Made by a program: the position numbers and the translations under genes
Shown: positions 42,325 to 50,784 of the stretch, one piece after another
Layout: the number at the start of each line of letters is the position of its first letter
Position numbering within the stretch: the first letter of the stretch is position 1
The notes under the pieces: model-generated
Told to the model about the DNA's origin: nothing
Seen by the model: the letters and a program-made list of their open reading frames with translations, nothing else
Databases searched by the model: none
Origin: SHZI01 sp031409515
Lineage (GTDB): Bacteria; Pseudomonadota; Gammaproteobacteria; Steroidobacterales; GCA-2729495
Length of the DNA: 64,000 nt
Reading direction: 5' to 3'
Assembly: GCA_031409515.1 (NCBI GenBank)
Contig: JANNXJ010000051.1
Location: forward strand, 38,795 to 102,794

Positions 42325-43293
42325 TCAGGGCTGATATTGCATCCGCAGAGCGGTGGCGCGAACCGCTGCTTCCAGGTCTTGAATCAGGGTGTCGGACTCC
42401 ATGTCCAGCCAGAGATCGCACTCCTCCCGACGCAGCCAGCTCAGCTGGCGCTTGGCGAGTTGCCGGGTGGCAGCCAGGGCCTGCCGCTCCGCCTCTGCTT
42501 TCCCGCAGGCGCCCGCCAGAAACTGAGCCAGCTGGCGATAGCCAACTGCGCGCAGTGCCGGGGCATCGGGCTGCATCTGCGGCATAGCAAGCAGTTGTTC
42601 AACCTCGCCGAGGAACCCCCGCTCAAGCATGGCGTGGAAGCGCCGGGTTATGCGCTCCGACAGCGGGCCCCGATCCCGGGGCAAGAGGCCGATCGTGAAA
42701 AACCTGCCGCGGGGACGCAGCCCTGCTGACTCCTGATGCTGACTCTGGAGGGCTGAGATTGGCTTCCCGGTCAGCAAGCACACCTCCAGGGCGCGCTGAA
42801 TTCGCTGCCGGTCCGCTACCCCAATGCGGGCCGCTGCCACGGGGTCCAGCAGGGCGAGTTCCCGATGCAGGGCCGGCCAGCCCTCCCGCAGCCCCCGAGC
42901 CTCCAGAAGTGCCCGCAATTCGGGATCGGCCGTTGGCAACAGGGCCAACCCCTGAATCAGGCTGCGGAAGTACAGGAAGGTACCGCCGACCAGCAGAGGT
43001 ATTCGGCCCGCTGTGCTGATCTCTTGTATGGCCAGCGCGGCGTCCTGGGCAAAGTCACCAGCGGTGTACTGCTCCCAGGGCTCGCGAACATCAATCAGGC
43101 GGTGAGGATGCCGCGCGAGCGTCTCCGGCGAGGGCTTCCCGCTCCCGATGTTGAGGTGGCGGTAGACCATGGCCGAATCGACACTGATCAGCCCAATCGG
43201 CAACCGGTCCGCCAGAGCAAGGGCCAGATCAGTCTTGCCGGTGGCCGTTGGACCCATAAGGCACAGGGCGGTAGCCATTGGTGCCGGCTCCAT
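42325..43293 (-). CDS. miaA: MiaA, tRNA dimethylallyltransferase
   Basis: 322 residues; an ATG at residue 6 (43278) is an equally possible start. The P-loop GPTATGKTDLAL is at about 14-25. ISVDSAMVYRHLNIGSGKPS, HRLIDVREPWEQYTAGDFAQ and GGTFLYFRSLIQGLALLP are typical. It adds a dimethylallyl group to A37 of tRNAs reading UNN codons. It lies between mutL (12-base gap) and hfq, as in E. coli. Confidence 0.97.
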   Translation of the reverse strand: MEPAPMATALCLMGPTATGKTDLALALADRLPIGLISVDSAMVYRHLNIGSGKPSPETLARHPHRLIDVREPWEQYTAGDFAQDAALAIQEISTAGRIPLLVGGTFLYFRSLIQGLALLPTADPELRALLEARGLREGWPALHRELALLDPVAAARIGVADRQRIQRALEVCLLTGKPISALQSQHQESAGLRPRGRFFTIGLLPRDRGPLSERITRRFHAMLERGFLGEVEQLLAMPQMQPDAPALRAVGYRQLAQFLAGACGKAEAERQALAATRQLAKRQLSWLRREECDLWLDMESDTLIQDLEAAVRATALRMQYQP

Positions 43294-43305
43294 CCTGAGG
43301 ACGCC

Positions 43306-45066
43306 CTAGCGGCCTCGGGCAAACAGTCGGTCGAGCTCCGGCAGCGACAGCTGAACGCGGGTCGGCCGGCCGTGATTGCACTGCTCACTCCGTGGCGTGC
43401 GCTCCATGGCCCGCAGAAGGCTGTTCATTTCCTCGATGCTGAGGCGTCGATTCGCCCGAATGGAAGCATGACAGGCCACATCAGCCAGGCACCGGTCGAG
43501 AAGGCCGAGCAGTTCGTCGAGAGTCAGTTCGTCGTGGAGGCCCGCTACGAGCCGACGAACCAGGGCGGGGACGGCTTCCCCGGCCAGGATGACGGGAACG
43601 GCTCGGAGGGTCAGCCGGTCAGGGCCGGTGCGCAGGAGGTCGAACCCACAGCGTTCCAGCACCGCCGCATGCTGTACGGCACGCTCGGCCTCTGCCTCGG
43701 TTACCGCCAGCGTTTCCGGAAGCAGCAAGGTCTGGGACTGAACGTTCGTATCCCGAATGGACGCCTTAAGGCGCTCGTAGGTAACCCGCTCGTGGGCGGC
43801 GTGAGCGTCGACCACTGCCAGGCCGTCAGCCGTCTCGGCAAGGATGTAGATCCCATGGAGCTGCGCAAGGGCAAAACCCAACGGGGGCAGGCCGGAGCCC
43901 GACCTCTCGTCTCCAGGCCCTGCATAGGCACCTGTGGGTTCCCGGAGCATCCCTGCCCCACGCACATCTGAAGGCTGGAAGAGAGCCTCACCAAGCGGCA
44001 GCATTGCCGGCTGGGATGCGCGGTGTTCCGCCGCTAAGGCTCCACCAGCGGGGGCCTGCTCACCGGGGGCGATTTGCCCGGCCAGCGCTTCCTCCACCGA
44101 GCGGCGCACAAAGTCCCGGACCCGGGCTGGATCCCGGAACCGCACTTCGTGCTTGGCGGGGTGCGCATTGACATCCACCCAGGCGGGATCCATATCGATG
44201 TAGAGCACGTAGGCGGGCCAGCGGTCCCGGTAGAGCACATCCCGGTAAGCCGCCCGGACCGCTCCAACCAGGAGCTTGTCGCGAATCGCCCGGCCGTTCA
44301 GGAACACATGCTGCAGGTCCGGCTGGCTCCGGGCGTGGGTGGGCATGGCCAGCCAGCCGTGCAGGGCCAGGCCGGCGGCGGCCCGGGTCAGGTAAATGGA
44401 GTGTCGGACAAACTCCTCCCCGCAGACCTTCCCCAGCCGGCCAGCCAGTTCAGCCAGGGACGGCGCCGCCGGAAGATCCAGGACCAGGCGCTGATTGTGC
44501 TGCACCCGGAACGCGACCGAGCCCCGTGACAGGGCAATGCTCTCGATTGCAGCACGGACATGGGCGAACTCGGTACGCTCACTGCGGAGGAAGCGGCGTC
44601 GGGCTGGCGTATTGAAAAACAGGTCCCGGACTTCGACCGTGGTTCCAGGCTGGTGCGGAGCAGGGACAAGATCGCCCGGATCACTCGCGTTACCGGTAAT
44701 GGAAAATCCCGTAGCCTCGTCCCGGTAGCGGGAGGTCATCGTCAGGCGGGAAACAGACGCGATGCTCGGCAGCGCCTCGCCCCGAAAGCCAAGCGTCGCT
44801 ACCTGCTCGAGGTCCTCAAGGCTCTCAATCTTGCTCGTGGCATGCCGCGCCAGCGCCAGCGCCAGTTCTTCCCGGGGAATGCCGTTACCGTTGTCCCGGA
44901 TCCGGCACAGGCGAATGCCGGCTTCCTCAAGCTCGATCTCGATTCGGGTGGCGCCTGCATCCAGACTGTTCTCGAGGAGTTCCTTGACGACGGACGCCGG
45001 GCGCTCGACAACCTCGCCGGCAGCGATCTGGTTGATGAGATGCGCTGGTAACTGGCGGATGGGCAT
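43306..45066 (-). CDS. mutL: MutL, DNA mismatch repair protein with an endonuclease-type C-terminal motif
   Basis: 586 residues. The GHKL ATPase domain has HLINQIAAGEVVERPASVVK, ELLENSLDAGATRIEIELEE, DNGNGIPREEL and TLGFRGEALPSIASVS. The C-terminal domain carries D420-A-H-A-A-H-E-R-V-T-Y-E431, matching the metal-binding DxHA(X)2E(X)4E nicking motif, and CNHGRPTRVQL near the end. MutL couples MutS mismatch recognition to strand removal. The motif suggests its own strand nicking rather than reliance on MutH. It is located between amiB and miaA. Confidence 0.97.
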   Translation of the reverse strand: MPIRQLPAHLINQIAAGEVVERPASVVKELLENSLDAGATRIEIELEEAGIRLCRIRDNGNGIPREELALALARHATSKIESLEDLEQVATLGFRGEALPSIASVSRLTMTSRYRDEATGFSITGNASDPGDLVPAPHQPGTTVEVRDLFFNTPARRRFLRSERTEFAHVRAAIESIALSRGSVAFRVQHNQRLVLDLPAAPSLAELAGRLGKVCGEEFVRHSIYLTRAAAGLALHGWLAMPTHARSQPDLQHVFLNGRAIRDKLLVGAVRAAYRDVLYRDRWPAYVLYIDMDPAWVDVNAHPAKHEVRFRDPARVRDFVRRSVEEALAGQIAPGEQAPAGGALAAEHRASQPAMLPLGEALFQPSDVRGAGMLREPTGAYAGPGDERSGSGLPPLGFALAQLHGIYILAETADGLAVVDAHAAHERVTYERLKASIRDTNVQSQTLLLPETLAVTEAEAERAVQHAAVLERCGFDLLRTGPDRLTLRAVPVILAGEAVPALVRRLVAGLHDELTLDELLGLLDRCLADVACHASIRANRRLSIEEMNSLLRAMERTPRSEQCNHGRPTRVQLSLPELDRLFARGR

Positions 45067-45137
45067 AGCGGCATTCTTTCAAATGCCGAGGCCTTTGCCT
45101 ATCAACGGTCGGCGCTGAGCACAGGGTAATTGCGCTG

Positions 45138-45158
45138 GGCGCCATCGAGCCCGGCGCC
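45138..45158 (-). terminator. Hairpin between amiB and mutL
   Basis: GGCGCC (45138-45143) and GGCGCC (45153-45158) form a stem around a 9-base loop, 9 bases after the amiB stop. No T-run follows, so read-through into mutL is likely. Confidence 0.25.
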
Positions 45159-45167
45159 TGCGGGTCG

Positions 45168-46673
45168 TCAGCTGCTCTGGCGGGGTATACGCAGCTTCTG
45201 CCCCACCCACACGGTGTCGGACCGCAGGCCGTTGGCGCTGCGCAGCCGGCTGAGGCTGACGTTGTACCGGCTCGCGACGCCAGAGAGAGTGTCGCCGCGC
45301 TGGATAACGTGCTGGCGGGAAGTCGCAGAGGCCGACTCGCTCCGGGGTGACGCGGCGGCAACCGTTGTGGGCGGGCGATGGCCCGAGTCGCCCGGCGCAT
45401 CGCCGGGGGGATTCGCGGCGAAATAGTCCTGGATACCCACAAGTATTGCCCCGGCAAGCTTCTGCTGGTGGGCTGACGACCGCAGGTTCTGCTCGTCCGT
45501 CGGATTGGAGATGTACGCGGTCTCTACCAGCACCGAGGGCACGTCCGGCGACTTCAGCACCATAAAGGGCGCCTGCTGCACGCTGGGCCGGTGGAGACGG
45601 CCAAGCCGACCCATGGGCCGGAGAATCGCATCACCCACCTCGATACTGGAACTGATCGAGGCGTTCTGGGAAAGGTCCATCAGCACGGACGCGAGCACCG
45701 GATCCTTGTCGCCCAACTCCACGCCACCGATCAGCGCCGCGTTCTCCCGGGCTGCGAGACGCCGGGAAGCCTCGTCGGTCGCCGCCTTCTCCGACAGCAC
45801 GTAGACCGTGGAACCCTGGGCGCCGCGGTTGTAGGCGGCGTCGGCATGAATGGAGATGAACAGGTCGGCATTGGCGCTGCGGGCCTTCTCCATGCGCTCC
45901 CGTAAGCCCAGAAAGCGGTCGTCACTGCGGGTCAGGACGCCACGCATTCCAGGCTGCGCATTCAGCTGTTCAACCAGGTACCGGCTGATCGCCAGGGTGA
46001 CGTCTTTTTCCCGAAGTCCAGAAGGGCCATGGGCACCGGGATCCCGGCCACCATGACCAGCGTCTACGACCACCACCGTGTCCCGCAGTCGTCCCGGAGG
46101 CCGCGCAGGCGGCGCGGGTGGCGTCTCCGGGTCAACCGGAGGAAGGCTGGCCGCAGTCACGGCCGGGGCAGTGGGGGCCGGCTCTGCTGCGGGGGACTGC
46201 ACTGAGGCCGGGGCCTTGGCCAGCCAGGAGAGTGGCCGCAGGGCAATGGCAAGGCGGGGTAGCCCGGTGTCTGTTGCGAAGGTCGCGGACGGCTGCATGG
46301 CTTCCGCAACATCAAGAACAATGCGGAGGCTGCCTCCGGGCCGATGGGCAACACGAACCTGCCGGACGGCGCCGGTAGCACTCGGCAGCGGCAGGGCCCC
46401 GGGGCCCAGTGCTGCCGACGAAAGATCGATAACGACCCTGTTCGGGTCGGTCAGCGTGAAGAGGTTGTAGGTCCCGGTGCGCGTCAGCCGAAGCTCCACC
46501 CGGGTGTCCTGCCCCTGGGCGGCGATCGCTATGGACTGGACCTGGAGTTGGTCTGTCGGGGCTGCAAACAGCAGGGTAGCGGGCAGGAACACGACTGCAA
46601 GGGCGACTGCCCGGGCGAACCTGAGCAGGGACTCAGCGGTCGCCCCGCGGGCGACGGTCCTCTGGCAATCCAC
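45168..46673 (-). CDS. amiB: N-acetylmuramoyl-L-alanine amidase (AmiB/AmiC type) with AMIN and LysM domains
   Basis: 501 residues from a GTG at 46673 with a GGGGGG ribosome-binding site seven bases upstream. A promoter at 46710-46737 lies downstream of the longer in-frame start at 46733, which argues against that start. A signal peptide is followed by an AMIN domain (about 40-140), a Pro/Ala-rich linker, an Amidase_3 domain with zinc ligand H207 in VVVDAGHGGRDPGAHGP and SIHADA, and a C-terminal LysM (HVIQRGDTLSGVASRYNVSL). It cleaves septal peptidoglycan in the periplasm and normally needs an EnvC/NlpD-type activator. Confidence 0.95.
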   Translation of the reverse strand: MDCQRTVARGATAESLLRFARAVALAVVFLPATLLFAAPTDQLQVQSIAIAAQGQDTRVELRLTRTGTYNLFTLTDPNRVVIDLSSAALGPGALPLPSATGAVRQVRVAHRPGGSLRIVLDVAEAMQPSATFATDTGLPRLAIALRPLSWLAKAPASVQSPAAEPAPTAPAVTAASLPPVDPETPPAPPARPPGRLRDTVVVVDAGHGGRDPGAHGPSGLREKDVTLAISRYLVEQLNAQPGMRGVLTRSDDRFLGLRERMEKARSANADLFISIHADAAYNRGAQGSTVYVLSEKAATDEASRRLAARENAALIGGVELGDKDPVLASVLMDLSQNASISSSIEVGDAILRPMGRLGRLHRPSVQQAPFMVLKSPDVPSVLVETAYISNPTDEQNLRSSAHQQKLAGAILVGIQDYFAANPPGDAPGDSGHRPPTTVAAASPRSESASATSRQHVIQRGDTLSGVASRYNVSLSRLRSANGLRSDTVWVGQKLRIPRQSS

Positions 46674-46683
46674 GCGTATTCCC

Positions 46684-46705
46684 CCCACGAAATCTCTTTC
46701 GTGGG
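46684..46705 (-). promoter_or_regulatory. amiB: 5' leader hairpin overlapping the amiB ribosome-binding site
   Basis: On the minus strand CCCACGAAA-GAGA-TTTCGTGGG is a perfect 9-bp stem closed by a GAGA (GNRA) tetraloop. Its 3' arm ends in three of the six G residues that form the amiB Shine-Dalgarno sequence. With the predicted start site near 46703, the mRNA would begin in this hairpin. It could limit ribosome access or stabilise the 5' end. Confidence 0.65.
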
Positions 46706-46709
46706 CCCG

Positions 46710-46737
46710 AGTATACGTAATGCAGGCTGCCACTCAA
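46710..46737 (-). promoter_or_regulatory. amiB: Sigma-70 promoter of amiB
   Basis: TTGAGT (46737-46732) and TATACT (46715-46710) are separated by 16 bases on the minus strand, in the gap after tsaE. The predicted transcription start near 46703 gives a leader of about 30 bases. Confidence 0.65.
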
Positions 46738-46788
46738 AGCGTTTTCTGATAGTAAATAGGGAGATAGCTAGCTTACCTGCCGGGATCT

Positions 46789-47301
46789 TCAGAATCCCGC
46801 CGGCAGGCCTTCTGCCACCTTGACCAAGAGCCGAACACCCTCCCGGCTCGGCGCCGTCAGGTTAGCCCGGCGACCGGCGCCGTCGATGACGAGGTGGCAC
46901 GCCACGTCCGGGGGCGGCAGTCGTCCAGCACCCCGGTCCGGCCACTCCGTCAGCAGGAGGCTGCCCCGGCCCAGCGCATCGCGAGTGCCCAGTTCGTCGA
47001 CCAGACCCAGGTGGTCCAGTTCGGCGGGGTCTCTCAAGCGATAGAGATCCACATGGTAGACGCGATAGGTCTCGACCAGATAAGGCTCAACCAGTGTGTA
47101 GGTGGGGCTTGGCACCCGACCCTTGTGCCCCAGGCCCGCCAGCAGGCCCCGAATCATCGCCGTCTTGCCAGCGCCCAGCTCGCCCTCAAAATTGAGGACC
47201 CGGCTGTCCGGCGCTGCAGCCGCCAGTACCCGGGCTAACAGCGCGCCAAATTGTGCCGTCGCCGCGGGATCAGCCAAGCGAACACTTAGGGATTCAGCCA
47301 A
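46789..47301 (-). CDS. tsaE: TsaE, ATPase for tRNA t6A modification
   Basis: 170 residues from a TTG start (LAESLSVRLADP) that overlaps the end of nnr by 16 bases. Walker A is GELGAGKTAMIRGLLAGLG, followed by VPSPTYTLVEPY, VYHVDLYRLRDPAELDHLGL and LLLTEWPDRG, all standard for TsaE. It supports the TsaB-TsaD complex in making threonylcarbamoyladenosine at tRNA position 37. The order nnr-tsaE-amiB is as in E. coli (yjeF-yjeE-amiB). Confidence 0.95.
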   Translation of the reverse strand: MAESLSVRLADPAATAQFGALLARVLAAAAPDSRVLNFEGELGAGKTAMIRGLLAGLGHKGRVPSPTYTLVEPYLVETYRVYHVDLYRLRDPAELDHLGLVDELGTRDALGRGSLLLTEWPDRGAGRLPPPDVACHLVIDGAGRRANLTAPSREGVRLLVKVAEGLPAGF

Positions 47302-48809
47302 GTGCGCAGCTCCCTGAGCAGGTCACTCGCCACCATGCCACGCTGCCCGCCCCGGGCCGCAGAGTCCCCTGCCGCGCCGTGAATAAAGGCGGCAGCTGCC
47401 ACGACATCGGCAACCCGCAGCCCGGCGCCCGCCGCGGCATGGGCCTGGGCTGGAAGTTGGGCCAGGAGCCCCGCAATGACCCCGGACAAGACGTCACCCA
47501 TACCCGCCGTGGCCATGCCCGGGTTCCCGGAGGTGATCAGCCACGGGCACTGCCCGGCGCCCGTCACCAGAGTCCCGTGGCCCTTGAGAACGATGGTGCC
47601 ACCGTAGCGCGCCTCCAGCGCCTCCAGGGCACCCAGGCGGTCCTGCTGAACGACAGCGGACGAAGTACCCAGGAGCCGGGCCGCCTCGCCAGGATGCGGC
47701 GTCAGTACCCAGTCCGGACGGCGAATCCCGTCGCCGCCCAGCAGATTCAGCGCGTCGGCGTCCACCACCAGGGGCAGAGGCGCCTCGAGCACAGTGGCCA
47801 GCAACCCCCGCGCCCAGTCGTCCTGCCCAAGGCCCGGCCCAACCACAACGACAGTCGCCCTGGCGAGCAGCGGACCGAGATCCTCCGGAGCCTCGATGCC
47901 CCGACACATCAGTTCCGGACGGACCAGAGACAGCAGTGCCGCATGAGCAGGCCGGGTCGCAACGGTGACGAGCCCGGCGCCAGTCCGCAGAGCCGCTTCA
48001 CCGGCCAGGCGAATGGCGCCGCTCATGCCGTGGTTGCCCCCAACCACCAGGACATGACCAAAGTCGCCCTTGTGGGCGGTCGCCGGCCGGGGCGGCAGGA
48101 GGCGCGCCAACTCGGCACGGGGAAACAGGCAGAGCCTTGCCTGGCCAGCAAGTCCGGCGCGCTCCACCACCGCGGGCGGAATACCCAGGTCAGCAAACTC
48201 GATGGGACCCGTGTGGGCCGGTCCATCCCCCACATAGAGCCCAAGCTTGCGGCCCACGAAAGTGACCGTGAGATGCGCCTGCACCGCGGCCCCCAACGGG
48301 AACCCGGTTGTCGCATCGAGGCCCGAAGGAATATCCACAGCCAGGACTGGCAGCCGTGCCGCATTGAGAGCGTCAATAGCAGCCCGCATCTCCCCGCTCA
48401 CGGGCCTGCAAAGACCAGTACCGAGCATGGCGTCGACCACCAGATCGGCAGCAGCGAGTGACTGTGGTTCGAAGCGCTGGACTGCTGCGCCCTCCGCGGC
48501 AAAATCCCGCCACGCCGTCGCGGCATCGCCGGTCAGCCGGTCGGGATCAACCAATGCACAGACCCGCACCTCGTGGCCGGCCTGCCGCGCCAGACGCGCG
48601 ATCACGTAACCATCCCCACCGTTATTGCCCCCGCCACACAGCACCAGCCAGCGACGAGCCTCGGGCCAACGGACCGAGGCCGCGGCGCACACCGCTGCCC
48701 CGGCGCGGGTCATTAGTTCGTAGCCCGAAATCCCAAAGGCAATGGAGGCCGTGCGGTCGAGCGTCCGCACGGCCTCGGGAGTCCAGACTCCGAACACAGC
48801 TTCCAGCAT
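47286..48809 (-). CDS. nnr: Bifunctional NAD(P)H-hydrate epimerase / ADP-dependent dehydratase
   Basis: 507 residues from the ATG at 48809. The N-terminal epimerase (YjeF_N) has GNNGGDGYVIARLARQAGH and VDAMLGTGLCRPVSGEM. The C-terminal kinase-fold dehydratase has KGDFGHVLVVGGNHGMSGAI, VVGPGLGQDDWARGL, LTPHPGEAARLLG and NPGMATAGMGDVLSG. It repairs damaged NADH and NADPH hydrates. A TATAAT box lies 7 bases before the ATG, without a Shine-Dalgarno sequence. It is divergent from queG. Confidence 0.96.
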   Translation of the reverse strand: MLEAVFGVWTPEAVRTLDRTASIAFGISGYELMTRAGAAVCAAASVRWPEARRWLVLCGGGNNGGDGYVIARLARQAGHEVRVCALVDPDRLTGDAATAWRDFAAEGAAVQRFEPQSLAAADLVVDAMLGTGLCRPVSGEMRAAIDALNAARLPVLAVDIPSGLDATTGFPLGAAVQAHLTVTFVGRKLGLYVGDGPAHTGPIEFADLGIPPAVVERAGLAGQARLCLFPRAELARLLPPRPATAHKGDFGHVLVVGGNHGMSGAIRLAGEAALRTGAGLVTVATRPAHAALLSLVRPELMCRGIEAPEDLGPLLARATVVVVGPGLGQDDWARGLLATVLEAPLPLVVDADALNLLGGDGIRRPDWVLTPHPGEAARLLGTSSAVVQQDRLGALEALEARYGGTIVLKGHGTLVTGAGQCPWLITSGNPGMATAGMGDVLSGVIAGLLAQLPAQAHAAAGAGLRVADVVAAAAFIHGAAGDSAARGGQRGMVASDLLRELRTWLNP

Positions 48810-48816
48810 AGGGTTG

Positions 48817-48824
48817 ATTATACT
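48817..48824. promoter_or_regulatory. Overlapping divergent -10 elements for nnr and queG
   Basis: ATTATACT carries TATAAT on the minus strand (48822-48817) towards nnr and TATACT on the plus strand (48819-48824) towards queG. The nnr ATG follows its -10 after 7 bases, implying a leaderless mRNA. The queG TTG lies 35 bases after its -10. No strong -35 box is visible on either strand. Confidence 0.5.
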
Positions 48825-48858
48825 GATCCCCTTCCTCAGACCCGTTGAGTCAGTCCCG

Positions 48859-49926
48859 TTGGACCTCCAGCAACTCGCCGCGCAGATCAAAGGCTGGGGT
48901 CGGGATCTCGGGTTTCAGCAGATCGGTATCGCGGGGACTACCCTGACTGATGCGGAAGTGCGGCTTGACGAATGGCTTGCCCGCGGCCTGCACGGCGACC
49001 TCGACTACATGACCCGGCACGGCCGGAAGCGCACGCGACCAACGGATCTGCTCCCGGGAACGTCCCGAATCATCTCAGCGCGCATGGATTACCTGCCGGC
49101 GGGAGCAGCCCCGGCGGCTGGCATTCTTGCCAGCGGTGAGCGGGCGTACATTGCCCGGTACGCCCTCGGCCGCGACTACCACAAGCTCCTTCGCCAGCGG
49201 CTGCAGCGCCTCGCAGACCGGATCACTGACGCGGGGACGACCCATGGCTACCGGGTCTTCGTGGACAGCGCGCCGGTGCTGGAAAAGCCCATCGCGGCCG
49301 CAGCGGGGCTGGGCTGGCAGGGCAAACACACCAACCTGATCAACCGGCAGGCGGGATCCTGGTTTCTCCTGGGCGAGATCTACACCGACCTGCCGCTGCC
49401 CGTGGATGAGCCGGTTACCGACCACTGCGGCAGCTGCCGGGCCTGCCTCGACGTATGTCCAACCCAGGCCATCATCGCGCCCTACGTACTCGATGCCCGC
49501 CGCTGCATTTCCTATTTCACGATCGAGTCCCGGGGCCCGATCCCGGTCGAGTTCAGGGCGGCCATGGGCAACCGCATCTTTGGCTGCGACGACTGCCAGA
49601 TCGTGTGCCCCTGGAACAGGTACGCGCGGGCAACCAGTGAACCGGATTTCGCACCCCGGCACGGGCTCGACTCAGCGCAACTGACGGATCTTTTCGCCTG
49701 GTCCGAGCAGGAATGGTCAGAGCGCACCCTGGGTAGCGCCCTCCGCCGGCCGGGCTACCTGGGCTGGCTGCGGAACATCGCCGTGGCCCTGGGCAATGCG
49801 CCGTCCTCGCCAACTGTCCTCGCCGGACTTCGCGGTCGGGCCAGTCACCTGTCGGACCTGGTCCGGGAACACGTGGCCTGGGCACTGGAGCGGCATCAGT
49901 TGCGCCGGGACAAGGCGGCAAACTGA
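48859..49926 (+). CDS. queG: QueG, epoxyqueuosine reductase
   Basis: 355 residues from the TTG at 48859, giving the family start DLQQLAAQIKGWGRDLGFQQ. Upstream in-frame ATG codons lie inside the divergent nnr gene. Two 4Fe-4S motifs are clear, CGSCRACLDVCPTQAI and CDDCQIVCPWN, with the cobalamin-binding N-terminal domain (DYMTRHGRKRTRPTDLLPGT). It reduces epoxyqueuosine to queuosine in the wobble position of tRNAs. It converges on panC with a 7-base gap. Confidence 0.95.
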   Translation: MDLQQLAAQIKGWGRDLGFQQIGIAGTTLTDAEVRLDEWLARGLHGDLDYMTRHGRKRTRPTDLLPGTSRIISARMDYLPAGAAPAAGILASGERAYIARYALGRDYHKLLRQRLQRLADRITDAGTTHGYRVFVDSAPVLEKPIAAAAGLGWQGKHTNLINRQAGSWFLLGEIYTDLPLPVDEPVTDHCGSCRACLDVCPTQAIIAPYVLDARRCISYFTIESRGPIPVEFRAAMGNRIFGCDDCQIVCPWNRYARATSEPDFAPRHGLDSAQLTDLFAWSEQEWSERTLGSALRRPGYLGWLRNIAVALGNAPSSPTVLAGLRGRASHLSDLVREHVAWALERHQLRRDKAAN

Positions 49927-49933
49927 GATCGGG

Positions 49934-50782
49934 CTAGAGGTCTACGAGCACGTTATCAATGAGACGCGCGCGCCCGAGGTGCCCTGCCGCGAGGACGACC
50001 AGTTTCCCGCTGGTCGCCGTCGGGGAACTCAAGTCAACCGCGTTGCGGATGGCGAAATAGTCAGGACGAAACCCGGCACTGGCCAGGTCGGCCATGCCGC
50101 ATTTCTCCAGCGCAGTGAACTCCCTCTTCCCGTCCTGCAAACAAGCGGCACAGGCGAGCAGGGCCTGGTGCATGCCGGGCGCCCTGGCACGGCCATCCGC
50201 GTCCAGGTACTGGTTACGAGAACTCAGCGCGAGCCCGTCCGGGTCCCGGGCAGTGGGCGCGACGACAATCCGGATCGGCAGGCAGAGATCGGCCTGAAGG
50301 CGCCGGATGATGGCTACCTGCTGGTAGTCCTTCTGGCCAAACACGGCGGTATCCGGCTGGACGATGTTGAAAAGGCGGGTCACAACGGAGGCAACGCCGT
50401 CGAAGTGACCGGGCCGGAATGCGCCGCAGAGAATGCCGGAGAGGTCCGGGACCGACACAACCGTACCGCCACGCTCACCGTGGGGATACATTTCAGCCAC
50501 GGACGGGAGGAAGAGGATGTCCACCTTGGCCCGCGTCAACTGGCGCCGGTCACTGTCGAGAGTGCGGGGATAAGCGGCGAAATCCTCCGTGGGTCCAAAC
50601 TGGGTTGGATTGACAAAAATCGACACCACCACCCGGTCCGCAATCTTGCCGGCGACACCAACCAGACTCAGGTGCCCCGCATGGAGATTGCCCATCGTCG
50701 GAACGAGGGCGATCGTTTCATCAAACTTGCGCCAGCCCTGCAGGTTCTCGCGCAGGCTGGCAATAGTGCGAACCGTCTTCAA
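49934..50782 (-). CDS. panC: PanC, pantothenate synthetase
   Basis: 282 residues. Motifs are VPTMGNLHAGHLSLV (ATP-binding HxGH), VVSIFVNPTQFGPTEDFAAY, VFGQKDYQQVAIIRRLQADL and ALSSRNQYLDADGRARAP. It condenses pantoate and beta-alanine with ATP to form pantothenate, the coenzyme A precursor. It follows panB after two bases on the same strand. No panD is seen in the window. Confidence 0.98.
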   Translation of the reverse strand: MKTVRTIASLRENLQGWRKFDETIALVPTMGNLHAGHLSLVGVAGKIADRVVVSIFVNPTQFGPTEDFAAYPRTLDSDRRQLTRAKVDILFLPSVAEMYPHGERGGTVVSVPDLSGILCGAFRPGHFDGVASVVTRLFNIVQPDTAVFGQKDYQQVAIIRRLQADLCLPIRIVVAPTARDPDGLALSSRNQYLDADGRARAPGMHQALLACAACLQDGKREFTALEKCGMADLASAGFRPDYFAIRNAVDLSSPTATSGKLVVLAAGHLGRARLIDNVLVDL

Positions 50783-50784
50783 GG

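Noticed and set aside
46671..46733. Longer start for AmiB at 46733
   Set aside because: It would place the promoter -10 and the leader hairpin inside coding sequence. The GTG at 46673 has an excellent ribosome-binding site and a normal signal peptide.
47253..48461. 402-codon open frame opposite nnr and tsaE
   Set aside because: It is antisense to two well-conserved enzymes, with arginine/glutamine-rich translation and no motif.
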